A program made the position numbers and the translations under genes. Positions 1 to 9,827 of a DNA stretch of 64,000 nt are shown here, piece after piece (position 1 is the first letter of the stretch; every line of letters begins with the position of its first letter). This DNA is from Methanocaldococcus sp. (GTDB lineage: Archaea; AGJL01; Methanococci; Methanococcales; Methanocaldococcaceae), in assembly GCF_024490875.1 (NCBI RefSeq), contig NZ_JACCLX010000041.1:1-64000 (forward strand). The letters run 5' to 3'. Under the pieces are notes generated by a model, which saw only the letters and a list, made by a program, of their open reading frames with translations, did no database searches and was not told the origin of the DNA.

Positions 1-334
1 ATATAGGGGTTATAGTTCGGAGGGTCAATTACCCTTGTTATTTATATACCTCCGAACTTATATATAAATTTTTTTATTCTTAATTATTACTTTAAAAATC
101 CTTAAAATTTTTAATTTAAATCTAACTATCGGGGAAAATTAAAGATAAAAACAATTAAATAAAATCTTCCAAAAATCTCAATAATTTAATAAAATCAAAT
201 ACTCAAATTAATCAAAATAGAAGACCCTTCGAAATTTGATAAAATTCCTTAAAATTAAAAAATAATAAATTAAACTCCTCTAAATTAAAAATAAAAATTT
301 TTAGCGAGGGAAGATATATCAAAAAGCATAAATT
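1..334 (-). repeat. CRISPR leader / long repeat, copy 1 (5' side cut by window start)
   Basis: This stretch is nearly the same as 54788-55121, with equal length and only scattered substitutions. That second copy sits right beside a CRISPR array, so this is another copy of the leader ('long repeat' of Methanocaldococcus CRISPR loci). The leader-proximal end points left, so an array is expected just outside the window. A perfect 10-bp inverted repeat (AGTTCGGAGG at 14-23, CCTCCGAACT at 49-58) encloses one minus-strand TATA-like run, and another (about 58-68) follows it; these probably drive leftward pre-crRNA transcription. No open reading frame is present in 1-428. Confidence 0.8.
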
Positions 335-428
335 TTAAATATTCCAAGTATATTTATAACACCATAAAAATATTAAATACACTTAATAATAAGAATTTAG
401 GTTTATAACTAATTTGAAGGTGAGTAAG

Positions 429-3110
429 ATGGAACATAATTACAAAGTAAAATTATTTGATGAATTAGGATTTGTAAGAAAGAAGTGTAAAAAATGTGGG
501 CAGTATTTTTGGACATTAGATGAGGAGAGAGAAACTTGTGGAGACGCTCCTTGTGATATCTATTCCTTTATAGGAAAGCCAATAACTAAAAAGCCATACA
601 CTTACAAAGAAATGGTTAATGAATTTATAAACTTTTTTAAAGAACATGGACATCAACCAGTAAAAAGAGCACCTGTAACTGCAAGAAGATGGAGAGATGA
701 TATTTTATTAACAATTGCCTCTATTGCAGTATTTCAACCTTGGGTTACTAAGGGGATAGTTAAGCCAAAGGCTAATCCTTTAGTTATAGCTCAGCCATGT
801 ATTAGGTTGAACGATATAGATAATGTTGGAAGAACTGGAAGGCATTTAACATGCTTTACAATGGGAGGACATCACGCTTTTAATAGAGAGGATGATTTCA
901 AATATTGGCAGGATGAAACAGTTGAACTATGCTTTAACTTCTTTAAAAAATTAGGAATTGATGAAAAGTCAATAACTTTTATTGAGAGTTGGTGGGAAGG
1001 AGGAGGAAATGCTGGGCCGTGCTATGAGGTAATAACACATGGAGTTGAATTAGCAACATTAGTTTTTATGCAGTATGAAAAAGTTGGAGATAGCTATAAA
1101 GAAATACCATTAAAAATAGTCGATACTGGTTATGGAATTGAGAGATTTGTTTGGGCTTCAACTGGAGAACCAACAATATATGATGCTATATTTAAGAATA
1201 TTGTTAATAAATTAAAGGAAGATGCTGGAATTAATAATATAGATAAGGAGATTTTAGCTAAAATTACAGAAGTTGCTGGTTTGATGGATGTTAAGGATGT
1301 TGGAGATTTAAGAAAGTTGAGAGAAGAAGTGTCTAATAAAGTAAATATTCCAGTTGATGAATTAGACAAGTTAATATCCCCTTATGAAGATATCTATGCA
1401 ATAGCAGACCATACAAGGGCATTAACATTTATGTTAGGAGATGGAATAGTCCCTTCAAATGTTAAAGATGGATATTTAGTTAGAATGCTTATAAGGAAAA
1501 CATTAAGACATATGGATAGATTAAACCTTTCAATACCAATAACTGAGATTGTTGCAATGCAATTGGAAGATTTAAAAGATTTATATCCAGAATTATTAGA
1601 GATGGAAGATTATATTATGGAAATTCTACAAATAGAAGAAAAAAAGTATAGGCAAACAATTAAGAGAGGAAAAAATATCGTAGAGAGATTGTTAAAGAGT
1701 AAAAAAGACATTGATTTAGATACATTAATTGAATTATATGATAGTCATGGATTACCTCCTGAAATAGTTAAGGAAGTTGCTAAATCATTTGGTAAAGATA
1801 TTAAAATTCCAGATAACTTTTATACAATAGTTGCTGAAAGACACGAAAACAGAGAGGAAATTAAAGAAAAAGTTAAATTGCCAGAAGTTGATGTTGAAAA
1901 AACTGAACTATTGTTTTACAAATATCCAAAAATGAAAGAGTTTGAAGCAAAAATATTAAAAATTGTTGGTAATTATGTAATCTTAGATAAAACTGCCTTT
2001 TATCCAGAGGGTGGAGGGCAGAAGGCAGATACAGGATATATAATAAAAAGAGATAAGAAATTTAGAGTTATCGATGTGCAGAAAGAAAATGATATTGTAT
2101 ATCATAAAATAGAAAACTTAAATGATGAATTAAAAGAAGGAGATATCATTAGAGGAGTTATTGATTGGGATAGAAGATTAAATTTAATGAGACATCATAC
2201 TGCAACACACATTATAAATGCAGCGGCACAAAAAGTTTTAGGGAAACATGTTTGGCAGGCAGGTTCAGATGTTGATGTAGATAAAGCAAGATTAGATATA
2301 ACTCATTATAAGAGAATAAGTAGAGAAGAATTAAAAGAGATTGAGAGAATAGCCAATGAAATTGTTTTAAATAATTACAATGTAAAAAGTATAATTATGG
2401 ATAGAAATGAAGCTGAAGAGAAGTTTGGATTTAAAATATATCAGGGAGGGGTAGTTCCAGGAAATGTTTTGAGAATAGTTATTATTGAAGACGAAAATGG
2501 AAATATTGTGGATGTTCAAGCATGTGGAGGAACACATTGCCAAAACACTGGAGAAGTTGGTTTTATAAAGATAATTAAGACAGAAAGAGTTCAAGATGGT
2601 GTAGAGAGGTTGATTTATTCAAGTGGTTTAAGTGCTTTAAAAGCAGTCCAAGATATGGAAGATACTTTAGAGGAGAGTGCTGAAATTTTAAGATGTCCTG
2701 TTGAAGAATTGCCAAAGGTAATAAAGAGATTCTTTGAAGAGTGGAAAGAACAAAGAAAGAAGATAGAGGAGTTGGAGAAAAAGATAGGAGAACTTAAAAA
2801 ATTTGAATTAATGAATAAGTTTGGAACTGTTGGAGATTACAAAGTTTTAGTTGAAAAAGTTGATGCAAATCCAAAGGAAATGTTGAATATAGCTGATAAC
2901 TTAGCTACTGAAAATGCCATAGTTGTATTATTAAATGATAAAGGTAATATACTATGCAAAAGAGGAGAAAATGTTGATATAAAGATGAATGAGCTTATAA
3001 GATATATTGCTAAAGGAGGAGGAAGAGAGCATTTAGCTCAAGGAAAATATGAAGGAGATGTAGAGGAGATTAAAAAGAAAGTCATTGAATTCGTTAAAAA
3101 TAAACAATAA
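429..3110 (+). CDS. alaS: Alanyl-tRNA synthetase
   Basis: Class II synthetase charging tRNA-Ala, cytoplasmic, 893 aa, close to the usual archaeal length. It has the archaeal N-terminal cysteine zinc site (KKCxxC near residue 20, then CGDAPC), the class II aminoacylation core, the editing domain with HHTATH at about 589-594 and CGGTHC at about 699-704 that together bind the editing zinc, and a C-terminal C-Ala region. TTG at 414 and GTG at 420 are in frame, but the AGGTGAG ribosome site at 418-424 fits the ATG at 429. It stands alone, 295 bp or less from the CRISPR leader copy. Confidence 0.97.
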   Translation: MEHNYKVKLFDELGFVRKKCKKCGQYFWTLDEERETCGDAPCDIYSFIGKPITKKPYTYKEMVNEFINFFKEHGHQPVKRAPVTARRWRDDILLTIASIAVFQPWVTKGIVKPKANPLVIAQPCIRLNDIDNVGRTGRHLTCFTMGGHHAFNREDDFKYWQDETVELCFNFFKKLGIDEKSITFIESWWEGGGNAGPCYEVITHGVELATLVFMQYEKVGDSYKEIPLKIVDTGYGIERFVWASTGEPTIYDAIFKNIVNKLKEDAGINNIDKEILAKITEVAGLMDVKDVGDLRKLREEVSNKVNIPVDELDKLISPYEDIYAIADHTRALTFMLGDGIVPSNVKDGYLVRMLIRKTLRHMDRLNLSIPITEIVAMQLEDLKDLYPELLEMEDYIMEILQIEEKKYRQTIKRGKNIVERLLKSKKDIDLDTLIELYDSHGLPPEIVKEVAKSFGKDIKIPDNFYTIVAERHENREEIKEKVKLPEVDVEKTELLFYKYPKMKEFEAKILKIVGNYVILDKTAFYPEGGGQKADTGYIIKRDKKFRVIDVQKENDIVYHKIENLNDELKEGDIIRGVIDWDRRLNLMRHHTATHIINAAAQKVLGKHVWQAGSDVDVDKARLDITHYKRISREELKEIERIANEIVLNNYNVKSIIMDRNEAEEKFGFKIYQGGVVPGNVLRIVIIEDENGNIVDVQACGGTHCQNTGEVGFIKIIKTERVQDGVERLIYSSGLSALKAVQDMEDTLEESAEILRCPVEELPKVIKRFFEEWKEQRKKIEELEKKIGELKKFELMNKFGTVGDYKVLVEKVDANPKEMLNIADNLATENAIVVLLNDKGNILCKRGENVDIKMNELIRYIAKGGGREHLAQGKYEGDVEEIKKKVIEFVKNKQ

Positions 3111-3182
3111 GAATCCTATTTTTATTATTTTAAGATTTAGATTTTAATTTTTTGATATAATTTTTTTCAAAGTGGTGATATT

Positions 3183-4124
3183 ATGGACACTATAAATGTT
3201 ATTGATTTATTCTCTGGCTGTGGAGGATTTTCAAAAGGTTTTTTAGATGAAAATTTCAGAATATTAGGAGCTATAGAGAACTTTAAGCCTGTTGTAAAAA
3301 CTTATCTATACAATATCAAAGCTCCAGTGTGGATGGAGGATATAAAGAGAATTCCTCCAAAAGCATTTGATGAATTTATAAAAAATGAAAAAGTTGATGT
3401 CATTATCGGCTCTCCTCCATGTGAGCCATTTACAAAGGCAAATAAACTAATTAAAGACAATCCATTAGATAGATTGTATAAAGACAAAATTGGCAGGTTA
3501 GTTTTATACTATATAAATTATGTAGATTACTTTACACAAAAAAATGAGGATTTAGTATTTGTTATGGAAAATGTGCCACAAATTAAAGAAATTAAAGATG
3601 AATTAAAAAAGTTGTTTGGAGATATAGGGCATAAGGTTTATTTTAATATATTAAGAGCGGAAGATTATGGAAATCCATCTAAAAGAGCGAGGATGTTTAT
3701 TTCAAATATAAAATTAAAACCAAAGAAAGTTGATAAAATCGTTGTTGTGGAAGAGGCTTTAAAAGATATTCCAAAAGATGCTAAAAACCATGAGATTAAA
3801 AAACTTTCTAAGGAAAAAGTAGAAATGATATCAAAATTAAAGTGGGGAGAGGCATTATATAGATATAGAGGAAAGAAAAAACTAATGTTTAATTGGTATC
3901 GTCTCCATCCTCATAAGTTAGCTCCAACTGTTAAAGGTAGAAGTAGATTTATCCATCCCTATGAAGATAGATTATTAACTGTAAGAGAACAAGCAAGATT
4001 AATGAGTTATCCTGATAATTTTATATTTTTTGGAGGAAAAGAAGTTCAATACAATCAAATTGGTGAAAGTGTTCCACCGATATTGAGTAAGGTAATAGCA
4101 AGGGAGATTAAAAAGAAATTATAA
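3183..4124 (+). CDS. DNA (cytosine-5) methyltransferase, solitary
   Basis: C5-cytosine DNA methylase, 313 aa. Motif I (DLFSGCGGF) lies at residues 8-16, the catalytic Pro-Cys (SPPCEPF) with Cys near 80, motif VI (MENVP) near 130, motif VIII (SKRARMF) near 175 and motif X (GESVPP) near the C terminus. The region between VIII and IX is short, so there is a single target-recognition domain. The ATG follows GGTGAT. No restriction endonuclease is adjacent. It resembles the type II methylase of the M. jannaschii MJ0563 family as I remember it, but the recognition site cannot be read from the sequence. Confidence 0.92.
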   Translation: MDTINVIDLFSGCGGFSKGFLDENFRILGAIENFKPVVKTYLYNIKAPVWMEDIKRIPPKAFDEFIKNEKVDVIIGSPPCEPFTKANKLIKDNPLDRLYKDKIGRLVLYYINYVDYFTQKNEDLVFVMENVPQIKEIKDELKKLFGDIGHKVYFNILRAEDYGNPSKRARMFISNIKLKPKKVDKIVVVEEALKDIPKDAKNHEIKKLSKEKVEMISKLKWGEALYRYRGKKKLMFNWYRLHPHKLAPTVKGRSRFIHPYEDRLLTVREQARLMSYPDNFIFFGGKEVQYNQIGESVPPILSKVIAREIKKKL

Positions 4125-4131
4125 AGTTTTC

Positions 4132-5412
4132 TTATTGTAATTCTTTAAACACATCTTCCATTGCCTTTATTGTCTTATCAACAACTTCATCATTGTGCTT
4201 TATTGAAGTAAAGCAACATTCAAATTGTGATGGAGGAACAAAAACTCCCCTCTCTAATAACTCCCAGAAATATTTCATATATTTCTCAACATCACTCATC
4301 TTAGCAATTTCGTAATTTATTACTTCTTTATCGTTGAAATATATTTGAAACATTGATGCAATATTATAAACCTTAGATTTAATATTATATTTATCAGATA
4401 ACTCTCTTAAAGTGTCTGCCAATATTTTAGCAGTTCTTGATGTTTCTTTATAAAATTTATCATCTAATTGTTTAAGAGTTTCAATTCCAGCAGTTATTGA
4501 TACTGGATTTCCATTAAATGTTCCTGCCTGATATATTGGACCTAATGGAGAAAACTGCTCCATAATCTCCTTTTTCCCAACAATAGCACCAATTGGAAAC
4601 CCTCCCCCTAATATCTTACCCAAAGTAGCAATATCTGGAACTACCCCAAAATATTCCTGAGCCCCTCCTTTTGCTAATCTAAATCCAGTTATAACTTCAT
4701 CAAATATTAATAAAATATTATTTTCCTCAGTTATTTCTCTTAAAAATTTTAAATAACCTTCTTTTGGTAAGATACATCCAACATTCCCCATTACTGGCTC
4801 AACTATAATACAGGCAATCTCATCTTTATTTTCATTTATTGCTTTTTTTACAGCATCTTCATCATTGAAAGGCACTAATATAGTGTTTTTTGTTGTTTCC
4901 TCTGGAATTCCAGGAGAGTTTGGATGTCCATGGGTTAATGCTCCACTACCACTTTTAACTAAAACATAGTCATGAGCTCCATGATAGGCTCCATCAAATT
5001 TAATAATCTTTTTTCTTCCAGTAACTCCTCTTGCCAATCTTATTGCTGACATCGTTGCCTCTGTTCCAGAATTGACAAATCTCACCATCTCTGCACAAGG
5101 TACTCTTTTAACAACTTCCTTAGCCAAAATTATCTCTTTCTCTGTTGGACATCCATATGCTGTTCCTAATTCAAGTTGCTCTTTTACAGCCTTAATAATC
5201 TTTTCATTTGCATGACCTAAAACCATAGGACCATAAGCTAAACAGTAATCAATATATTTATTTCCATCAACATCAAATAAATAACAATCTTTAGCTCTCT
5301 CAACAAAAAATGGATATGGCTTAAAGTATCTAACTGGACTATTAACTCCCCCTACTAAGTATTTTTTTGCCTCTTCAAATAATTCCTTTGATTTTTCCAT
5401 TTTTAATGCCAT
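4132..5412 (-). CDS. hemL: Glutamate-1-semialdehyde 2,1-aminomutase
   Basis: PLP enzyme converting glutamate-1-semialdehyde to 5-aminolevulinate in the C5 route to tetrapyrroles (needed for F430 and cobamides). The protein is 426 aa, typical for HemL. It shows DEVITGFR (cofactor aspartate), the PLP lysine in [11 protein letters not shown] near residue 266, and GTFNGNP near the end. An in-frame ATG lies at 5424, but GGTGGAA sits just upstream of the ATG at 5412, which is the better start. It is downstream of two small unknown genes on the same strand and may share their transcript. Confidence 0.95.
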   Translation of the reverse strand: MALKMEKSKELFEEAKKYLVGGVNSPVRYFKPYPFFVERAKDCYLFDVDGNKYIDYCLAYGPMVLGHANEKIIKAVKEQLELGTAYGCPTEKEIILAKEVVKRVPCAEMVRFVNSGTEATMSAIRLARGVTGRKKIIKFDGAYHGAHDYVLVKSGSGALTHGHPNSPGIPEETTKNTILVPFNDEDAVKKAINENKDEIACIIVEPVMGNVGCILPKEGYLKFLREITEENNILLIFDEVITGFRLAKGGAQEYFGVVPDIATLGKILGGGFPIGAIVGKKEIMEQFSPLGPIYQAGTFNGNPVSITAGIETLKQLDDKFYKETSRTAKILADTLRELSDKYNIKSKVYNIASMFQIYFNDKEVINYEIAKMSDVEKYMKYFWELLERGVFVPPSQFECCFTSIKHNDEVVDKTIKAMEDVFKELQ

Positions 5413-5436
5413 ATTTTCCACCATCTAATTTTTATT

Positions 5437-5712
5437 TTAAATTAAGCCGTTAAACTTCAATATCCAGACAATAATTGCCACTAAAAAAAATGGTAGAACT
5501 CCACAGCCAAGCCACTGTTTTTGAGTTAAACTTTCACTACCAAATAATTTAGCAGAAATGTGTCCAAAAATCACAGATCCAATAAATAAAAATATTAAAG
5601 TTGTTATACCACTAAATATTCCCAAACCTGCTGTATATACATAATTAGCAAAATATCCAAAAATAATTCCACCAACTGTATGAATTAAGCAACATTTTCC
5701 TTCTAAATCCAT
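5437..5712 (-). CDS. Small membrane protein, unknown function
   Basis: A 91-residue protein with three likely hydrophobic segments (about 10-30, 32-52 and 68-88). It has glycine-rich helices, one loop with FGSESLTQKQW, and a Cys pair at positions 7-8. I do not recognise a family. It lies 1 bp after the 79-aa gene upstream and about 24 bp before hemL, so the three genes look like one transcription unit. The start ATG has AGAGGGAAT upstream. Confidence 0.72.
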   Translation of the reverse strand: MDLEGKCCLIHTVGGIIFGYFANYVYTAGLGIFSGITTLIFLFIGSVIFGHISAKLFGSESLTQKQWLGCGVLPFFLVAIIVWILKFNGLI

Positions 5713-5713
5713 A

Positions 5714-5953
5714 TTATTCCCTCTCTATATTTTCTATTGTATAAATTTCAATTTTTTCCTTAGGTCTTTTAGAATTTGTAAAAGAGTAATCTTCTACAAC
5801 TTCAACATCTTCATTAGCCCAAAATTCTTTATTTTTTAATATTTTATCCCCTATTTCTAACAAAAATGCAAACTTTCTTTTTGTCTTTAATGAACCTTTA
5901 TCTATCTCAATAACTTCTTTTTTGCATTTTGGTTTTATTATGGAATAGTGCAT
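5714..5953 (-). CDS. Small hypothetical protein
   Basis: A soluble, highly charged 79-aa protein rich in Lys and Glu; no family is recognised. The start is well supported by AAAGGGAT seven bases before the ATG. It is first in an apparent hemL-containing unit and is one base from the following membrane-protein gene. The spacing and conserved-looking context support a real gene, but no function can be given. Confidence 0.65.
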   Translation of the reverse strand: MHYSIIKPKCKKEVIEIDKGSLKTKRKFAFLLEIGDKILKNKEFWANEDVEVVEDYSFTNSKRPKEKIEIYTIENIERE

Positions 5954-6005
5954 ATATATCCCTTTTTGCTAATTAAAACAAAAAATTAAAATTTATAATA
6001 TAATT

Positions 6006-6929
6006 TTACTCGTTGTATGCTTTTTCTAATGGAGGAACAACCTGTTTCTTTCTTGACATAACTCCTTCTAAGAATACACTGTTTCCTTCTAATTTAACAT
6101 TAAATGCTTTCTCAAACATCTCCTTATTACCAACAACTAATGCCTCACTACCTTCTTTCATAATATCAGTTATCAAAAAGACAATCAAATCATAGCCCTC
6201 ATTTTTCAACTTCTCCTCTAATAATTTATATATATCTTCTTTTTTACTCTCAACCTCACTGACATCTATAACTTCTACTTGTCCAATTCCAACCTTCTTT
6301 CCATTGAAATCAAAATTCTTAAAGTCCATATTAATAATTTCTTCTGGTTTCAATTTACCAACAACAGACTTTGCCTTTAAAATTTCCATTCCAAATTCTT
6401 CGATGTTGCTTATTCCAACAATCTTAGCTAATTTTTTAGCCATCTCTTTATCTAATTCTGTTGTTGTTGGTGATTTAAATAAAACTGTATCTGATATTAT
6501 TGCACTTAACAACAAACCTGCTAAATCTGGCTTTAATTCTTTTTTCTTACCTCCTATTAAATCTATTGCATCTTTGAAATAAAGTTCTGCAATAACAGTT
6601 GCTGTTGAGCCAACTGGCTTAGCATAGTATAAAATTGGCTCAGTAGTGGTTAAACCTACTTTGTGATGATCTATAATTCCTATTAATTTCCCTTCCTCTA
6701 AGTCATCAAAACTTTGACTCTTTTCTGAGTGGTCAACTAAAATTATTTCTTTTCCTTTGGCAGATGTTATCAACTCTGGCTCCATAACTCCAAATTTTCT
6801 CAAAACAAACTCTGTCTCTGGATTTATATCTCCTTGTCTTGCAGGATAACAATCTAAGAAATAAGATAAAACAATAGCTGATGCTATACTGTCAGTATCT
6901 GGATTTTTGTGTCCTACTACATACTTCAC
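6006..6929 (-). CDS. ppaC: Manganese-dependent inorganic pyrophosphatase (DHH family)
   Basis: Family II pyrophosphatase hydrolysing PPi to phosphate, 307 aa. The DHH-domain metal ligands are visible: GHKNPDTDS at 6-14, LVDHSEK near 68, and IIDHHKVG near 90. The C-terminal DHHA2 domain ends in SRKKQVVPPLE, where the Ser-Arg-Lys substrate loop is expected. The start is GTG with AGGTGAG seven bases upstream. It is transcribed away from the H/ACA RNA at 6995, leaving a short divergent promoter region between them. Confidence 0.96.
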   Translation of the reverse strand: MKYVVGHKNPDTDSIASAIVLSYFLDCYPARQGDINPETEFVLRKFGVMEPELITSAKGKEIILVDHSEKSQSFDDLEEGKLIGIIDHHKVGLTTTEPILYYAKPVGSTATVIAELYFKDAIDLIGGKKKELKPDLAGLLLSAIISDTVLFKSPTTTELDKEMAKKLAKIVGISNIEEFGMEILKAKSVVGKLKPEEIINMDFKNFDFNGKKVGIGQVEVIDVSEVESKKEDIYKLLEEKLKNEGYDLIVFLITDIMKEGSEALVVGNKEMFEKAFNVKLEGNSVFLEGVMSRKKQVVPPLEKAYNE

Positions 6930-6994
6930 ATTCTCACCTTTTATTATTGTTATAAATGCTAAATTTTATATAACAAATTTTAGATATATATTTA

Positions 6995-7152
6995 CCCCCA
7001 ACGAACCGACCCAAATGGAGCACATCTATAAGAGGTTGCGATGATAGAGGGTTCGAAGTTGGGGGAACAGATAAAGGGAGGTCTGGGCGAGTCGTGGGAG
7101 AGAGCCCTTGCTCGATGAAGATGATCACGATACAGCACGACCTCCCACAGTT
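6995..7152 (+). ncRNA. Two-hairpin H/ACA guide sRNA
   Basis: A GC-rich island in AT-rich sequence folds into two hairpins. Hairpin 1 is closed by CCCCCAAC (6995-7002) with GTTGGGGG (7058-7065), followed by AACA and an H-box-like AGATAA (7069-7074). Hairpin 2 is closed by GGGAGGTC (7076-7083) with GACCTCCC (7139-7146), followed at once by ACA (7147-7149). Its inner stem TCGTG/CACGA frames an 8+8-nt pseudouridylation pocket (7084-7091 and 7131-7138). Kink-turn-like GATGA runs occur in both. A TATA-like TTTTATATAA lies at 6964-6973. The hairpin 2 pocket pairs with the archaeal 23S A-loop (see findings). Confidence 0.82.
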
Positions 7153-7266
7153 TAAAATGTTTTACTTTACGGTTTTACTTTGTTGTTATTGTTTATCCTT
7201 ATTTGTTTGTCTTTATTTTGTTTTTATTTTAGTTTTTATCATTATTTATAATTTTATCTTTATTTA
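7153..7266 (+). terminator. Long T-rich tract after the H/ACA RNA
   Basis: From about 7151 to 7262 the plus strand is a run of oligo-T groups broken by single other bases. Archaeal transcription ends at T-rich stretches, so this is a plausible terminator for the H/ACA RNA. It also covers the 3' flank of the convergent SepSecS gene. Confidence 0.45.
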
Positions 7267-8571
7267 TTAAATAACCTTACTCAACTTTTCAATAACGTTA
7301 TAGATATCCTCTTTTTTAACTCCAATAGCTGAATTTACTACTATATAATCATAAGGATACTCTCCCAAATAGCATGTTCCAAATTTATCATTCTTTCTAA
7401 CTCCTCTTGGCCCAGTTACTCTCAAATTATACAATTTACCTGCAACATTTAAAGGATCTTTTTTTGTAGTTATGCACGAAGAAATTGGATTTTTTACATT
7501 TAAAACCTTTTCTCCTTTTTTATTAGCCAAATCATTTAATAATTCATCCAATAACTTTTTACACTCTTTCTGTTCTTTCATTAAATCTATATAGTTTTTA
7601 GTTCCTATTGCTAAGAGAGATATTAAAATATTTACAATTGGATTTGCTGAGGCTCTTCCAGGATATGTTAAAGAGATTTCTTTTAAAAAACTCTCGTCCT
7701 TTGTATAAACTATTCCCCCACCAATTGGAGTAAATAAATTTTTGTCTGATGAACTAATAATTGCATCAACTCTATACCTTAAGGCTTTTCTTATTTTATC
7801 TATGTAATAAAAATTTTGAATTGCATAAGCACCATTTATAATATGTGGAATATTATAGTCTTGGCAAATTTTTGCAATTTCTTCAATATCGTCACTTTCT
7901 CTTGGTGGGAAAAAAGTTAAAGTGCTTAAAACTACTGGGTTATTTTTATTTTTAATCTCTTTTCTTACAGCATCTTCTATATCTGATACTTCAACTTTAA
8001 CGCTATCTCCATCTAAAACTGTCTCAACTAATCTCATTCTCATACCTATAAATGAAGTTGCCTTTATTGGGCTTTTGTGAGCGGCATATGGATAGATAAC
8101 AACATTAGAATTATATTTTTTTCTTGATGCAGATAATGATAATGATATACTCATACCAGTAGCAACTGGCGTGGCTATTGCTTTAACATTCAATCCTAAA
8201 CTTTTTAAAAAACTCTCTAATAATTTGTTAGTTAATTTATACATTACACTTGCTCCAGGAGCTTTTGGCTGAGGATCTATTAAATTTCCACTTCTCCCAA
8301 CCCCATGGCAGAAGTCAAAAACACTCTCTCTTTGTAGTTTGGTATAAACTCTCGCCTCTCTCTCACCAATTTGTATAACATTCGGATCTTTATCTGTATC
8401 CATAAAAGATAAAATTCTTAATAAAAATTTTATATGCTCCTCACTTATTCCTCTTTCAGGAACTTTTCTTTGCTCTAAAATATTTTCAATAATTTTTAAA
8501 TTTTCCTTTAAAGTTAATTTTCCTCTATTTTCCATGTGTTTTGGAATTAATCCAGAGATATCTATATCCAA
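7267..8571 (-). CDS. spcS: O-phosphoseryl-tRNA(Sec) selenium transferase (SepSecS)
   Basis: PLP enzyme that converts phosphoseryl-tRNA(Sec) to selenocysteinyl-tRNA(Sec), the last step of archaeal Sec synthesis; its presence implies a selenoprotein-making organism. The protein is about 434 aa, as usual. Visible are the phosphate-binding GRSGNLIDPQPKAPGAS region near residue 90 and the PLP lysine in SSSDKNLFTPIGGG near 278. In-frame GTG (8580) and ATG (8577) overlap the ribosome site AGGTGAT. The TTG at 8571 has normal spacing and is preferred, though the ATG is possible. Confidence 0.93.
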   Translation of the reverse strand: MDIDISGLIPKHMENRGKLTLKENLKIIENILEQRKVPERGISEEHIKFLLRILSFMDTDKDPNVIQIGEREARVYTKLQRESVFDFCHGVGRSGNLIDPQPKAPGASVMYKLTNKLLESFLKSLGLNVKAIATPVATGMSISLSLSASRKKYNSNVVIYPYAAHKSPIKATSFIGMRMRLVETVLDGDSVKVEVSDIEDAVRKEIKNKNNPVVLSTLTFFPPRESDDIEEIAKICQDYNIPHIINGAYAIQNFYYIDKIRKALRYRVDAIISSSDKNLFTPIGGGIVYTKDESFLKEISLTYPGRASANPIVNILISLLAIGTKNYIDLMKEQKECKKLLDELLNDLANKKGEKVLNVKNPISSCITTKKDPLNVAGKLYNLRVTGPRGVRKNDKFGTCYLGEYPYDYIVVNSAIGVKKEDIYNVIEKLSKVI

Positions 8572-8634
8572 AAGCATCACCTTTTTATAAAGGTTTAATT
8601 AAACTAATTATTAAAAATTCTATTGAGGGAAAAA

Positions 8635-9213
8635 ATGATTAATTTTTTATTAGTTGGAATTTGCATTTTAATGTTTGTTATTAGTTTTTTTGTTCCCCAA
8701 CTATATTATTATTTTGCCTTATGGCCAAATCTTGTTATATATATGCCTTGGCAAATAATTACGAGTATTTTTATGCATGCGAATATCACTCACTTATTGA
8801 TAAATATGTTTGTATTGTTTTTATTTGGAACATACTTAGAGAGAATAATAGGCTCAAAAAAATATCTTTTAATTTTTTTATTGTCTGGAATTTTAGGAAA
8901 TCTATCTTATATTGTCTATGCATATATAACTGGAAATTTTATTCCTTCTGTTGGTGCCTCAGGAGCCATATTTGGAATCTTAGGTACTTTAGCAGTTATT
9001 GCTCCAAATTTAAGAGTTGTTGTCTTTCCTCTACCAATACCAGTTAGTATTAGAATTGCTGTTGTATTATTTGCACTTATAGATTTAATTCTTCTACCAT
9101 ATTCTATGAAAACTGGAATAGCACATATTACTCATTTAACTGGATTAATAACTGGAATTATTTTTGGTTTATACTTACATAAAAAGTATAAGAATATAAA
9201 TGACTTCATTTAA
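8635..9213 (+). CDS. Rhomboid family intramembrane serine protease
   Basis: A 192-aa six-helix membrane protease. It has the rhomboid HANITHLLINM motif in helix 2, catalytic Ser near 109 in GASGAIFGILG, and catalytic His in HLTGLITGIIFGL near 167. Substrates are unknown. An in-frame TTG at 8623 lies ahead of the GAGGGA ribosome site, so the ATG at 8635 is chosen. It is followed 30 bp later by an M50 metalloprotease gene, so two intramembrane proteases may be co-expressed. Confidence 0.92.
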   Translation: MINFLLVGICILMFVISFFVPQLYYYFALWPNLVIYMPWQIITSIFMHANITHLLINMFVLFLFGTYLERIIGSKKYLLIFLLSGILGNLSYIVYAYITGNFIPSVGASGAIFGILGTLAVIAPNLRVVVFPLPIPVSIRIAVVLFALIDLILLPYSMKTGIAHITHLTGLITGIIFGLYLHKKYKNINDFI

Positions 9214-9243
9214 AATTTAAAATAAAAATTATGTGGTGAAAAG

Positions 9244-9822
9244 ATGTATAATATCTTTAAATTCTCAAAAAGAGAGATTATTGATTTAACTGCATCAGTC
9301 ATTGCAATAGCAATTATTTTCTCTTATCCTTTTCTCTCGTTGTATATTTTTATAGTTAGTTTAATAGCCGTTGGTAGTGGATTTATATTCCACGAATTAA
9401 TGCATAGAACAGTTGCAAGAAAGTATGGAGCATGGAGTGAATTTAGAGCATGGTATGAAGGTTTAGCATTGGCGTTAATATTAAAAATTGCATTGGGTTT
9501 TACATTCATAGCCCCCGGAGCAGTTTATATTTATAAAGATTATTTAACAGTTGAAGAAAATGGAAAAATTGCATTGGCTGGACCTTTAACAAATGTTGCC
9601 TTAGCATTTATATTTTTAATAATATCAATAATTTTTAAGTCAAATTATCTATTATGGTTTATAGGGAAATACGGTTTTATGGTTAACTTATTTTTAGCAG
9701 GATTTAACATGCTCTCAATTCCACCATTTGACGGTGAAAAAGTATTAAGATGGAATCCATTAATTTGGGCAGTTGTGGGAATTCCACTAATATGTTACAT
9801 AATTTATATGATGTTCTGGTGA
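9244..9822 (+). CDS. Site-2-protease-like M50 family membrane metallopeptidase
   Basis: A 192-aa multi-pass membrane protein with the zinc motif HELMH at residues 50-54 and a third-ligand motif [11 protein letters not shown] near 160, in the place of the NPDG of S2P proteases. GALxxxP-type loops (APGAVYI, LAGPLTN) are present. Such enzymes cut transmembrane segments of substrate proteins. The start is preceded by GGTGAAAAG. It follows the rhomboid gene and abuts the next membrane gene, whose ribosome site overlaps its stop codon. Confidence 0.9.
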   Translation: MYNIFKFSKREIIDLTASVIAIAIIFSYPFLSLYIFIVSLIAVGSGFIFHELMHRTVARKYGAWSEFRAWYEGLALALILKIALGFTFIAPGAVYIYKDYLTVEENGKIALAGPLTNVALAFIFLIISIIFKSNYLLWFIGKYGFMVNLFLAGFNMLSIPPFDGEKVLRWNPLIWAVVGIPLICYIIYMMFW

Positions 9823-9827
9823 GAGTT

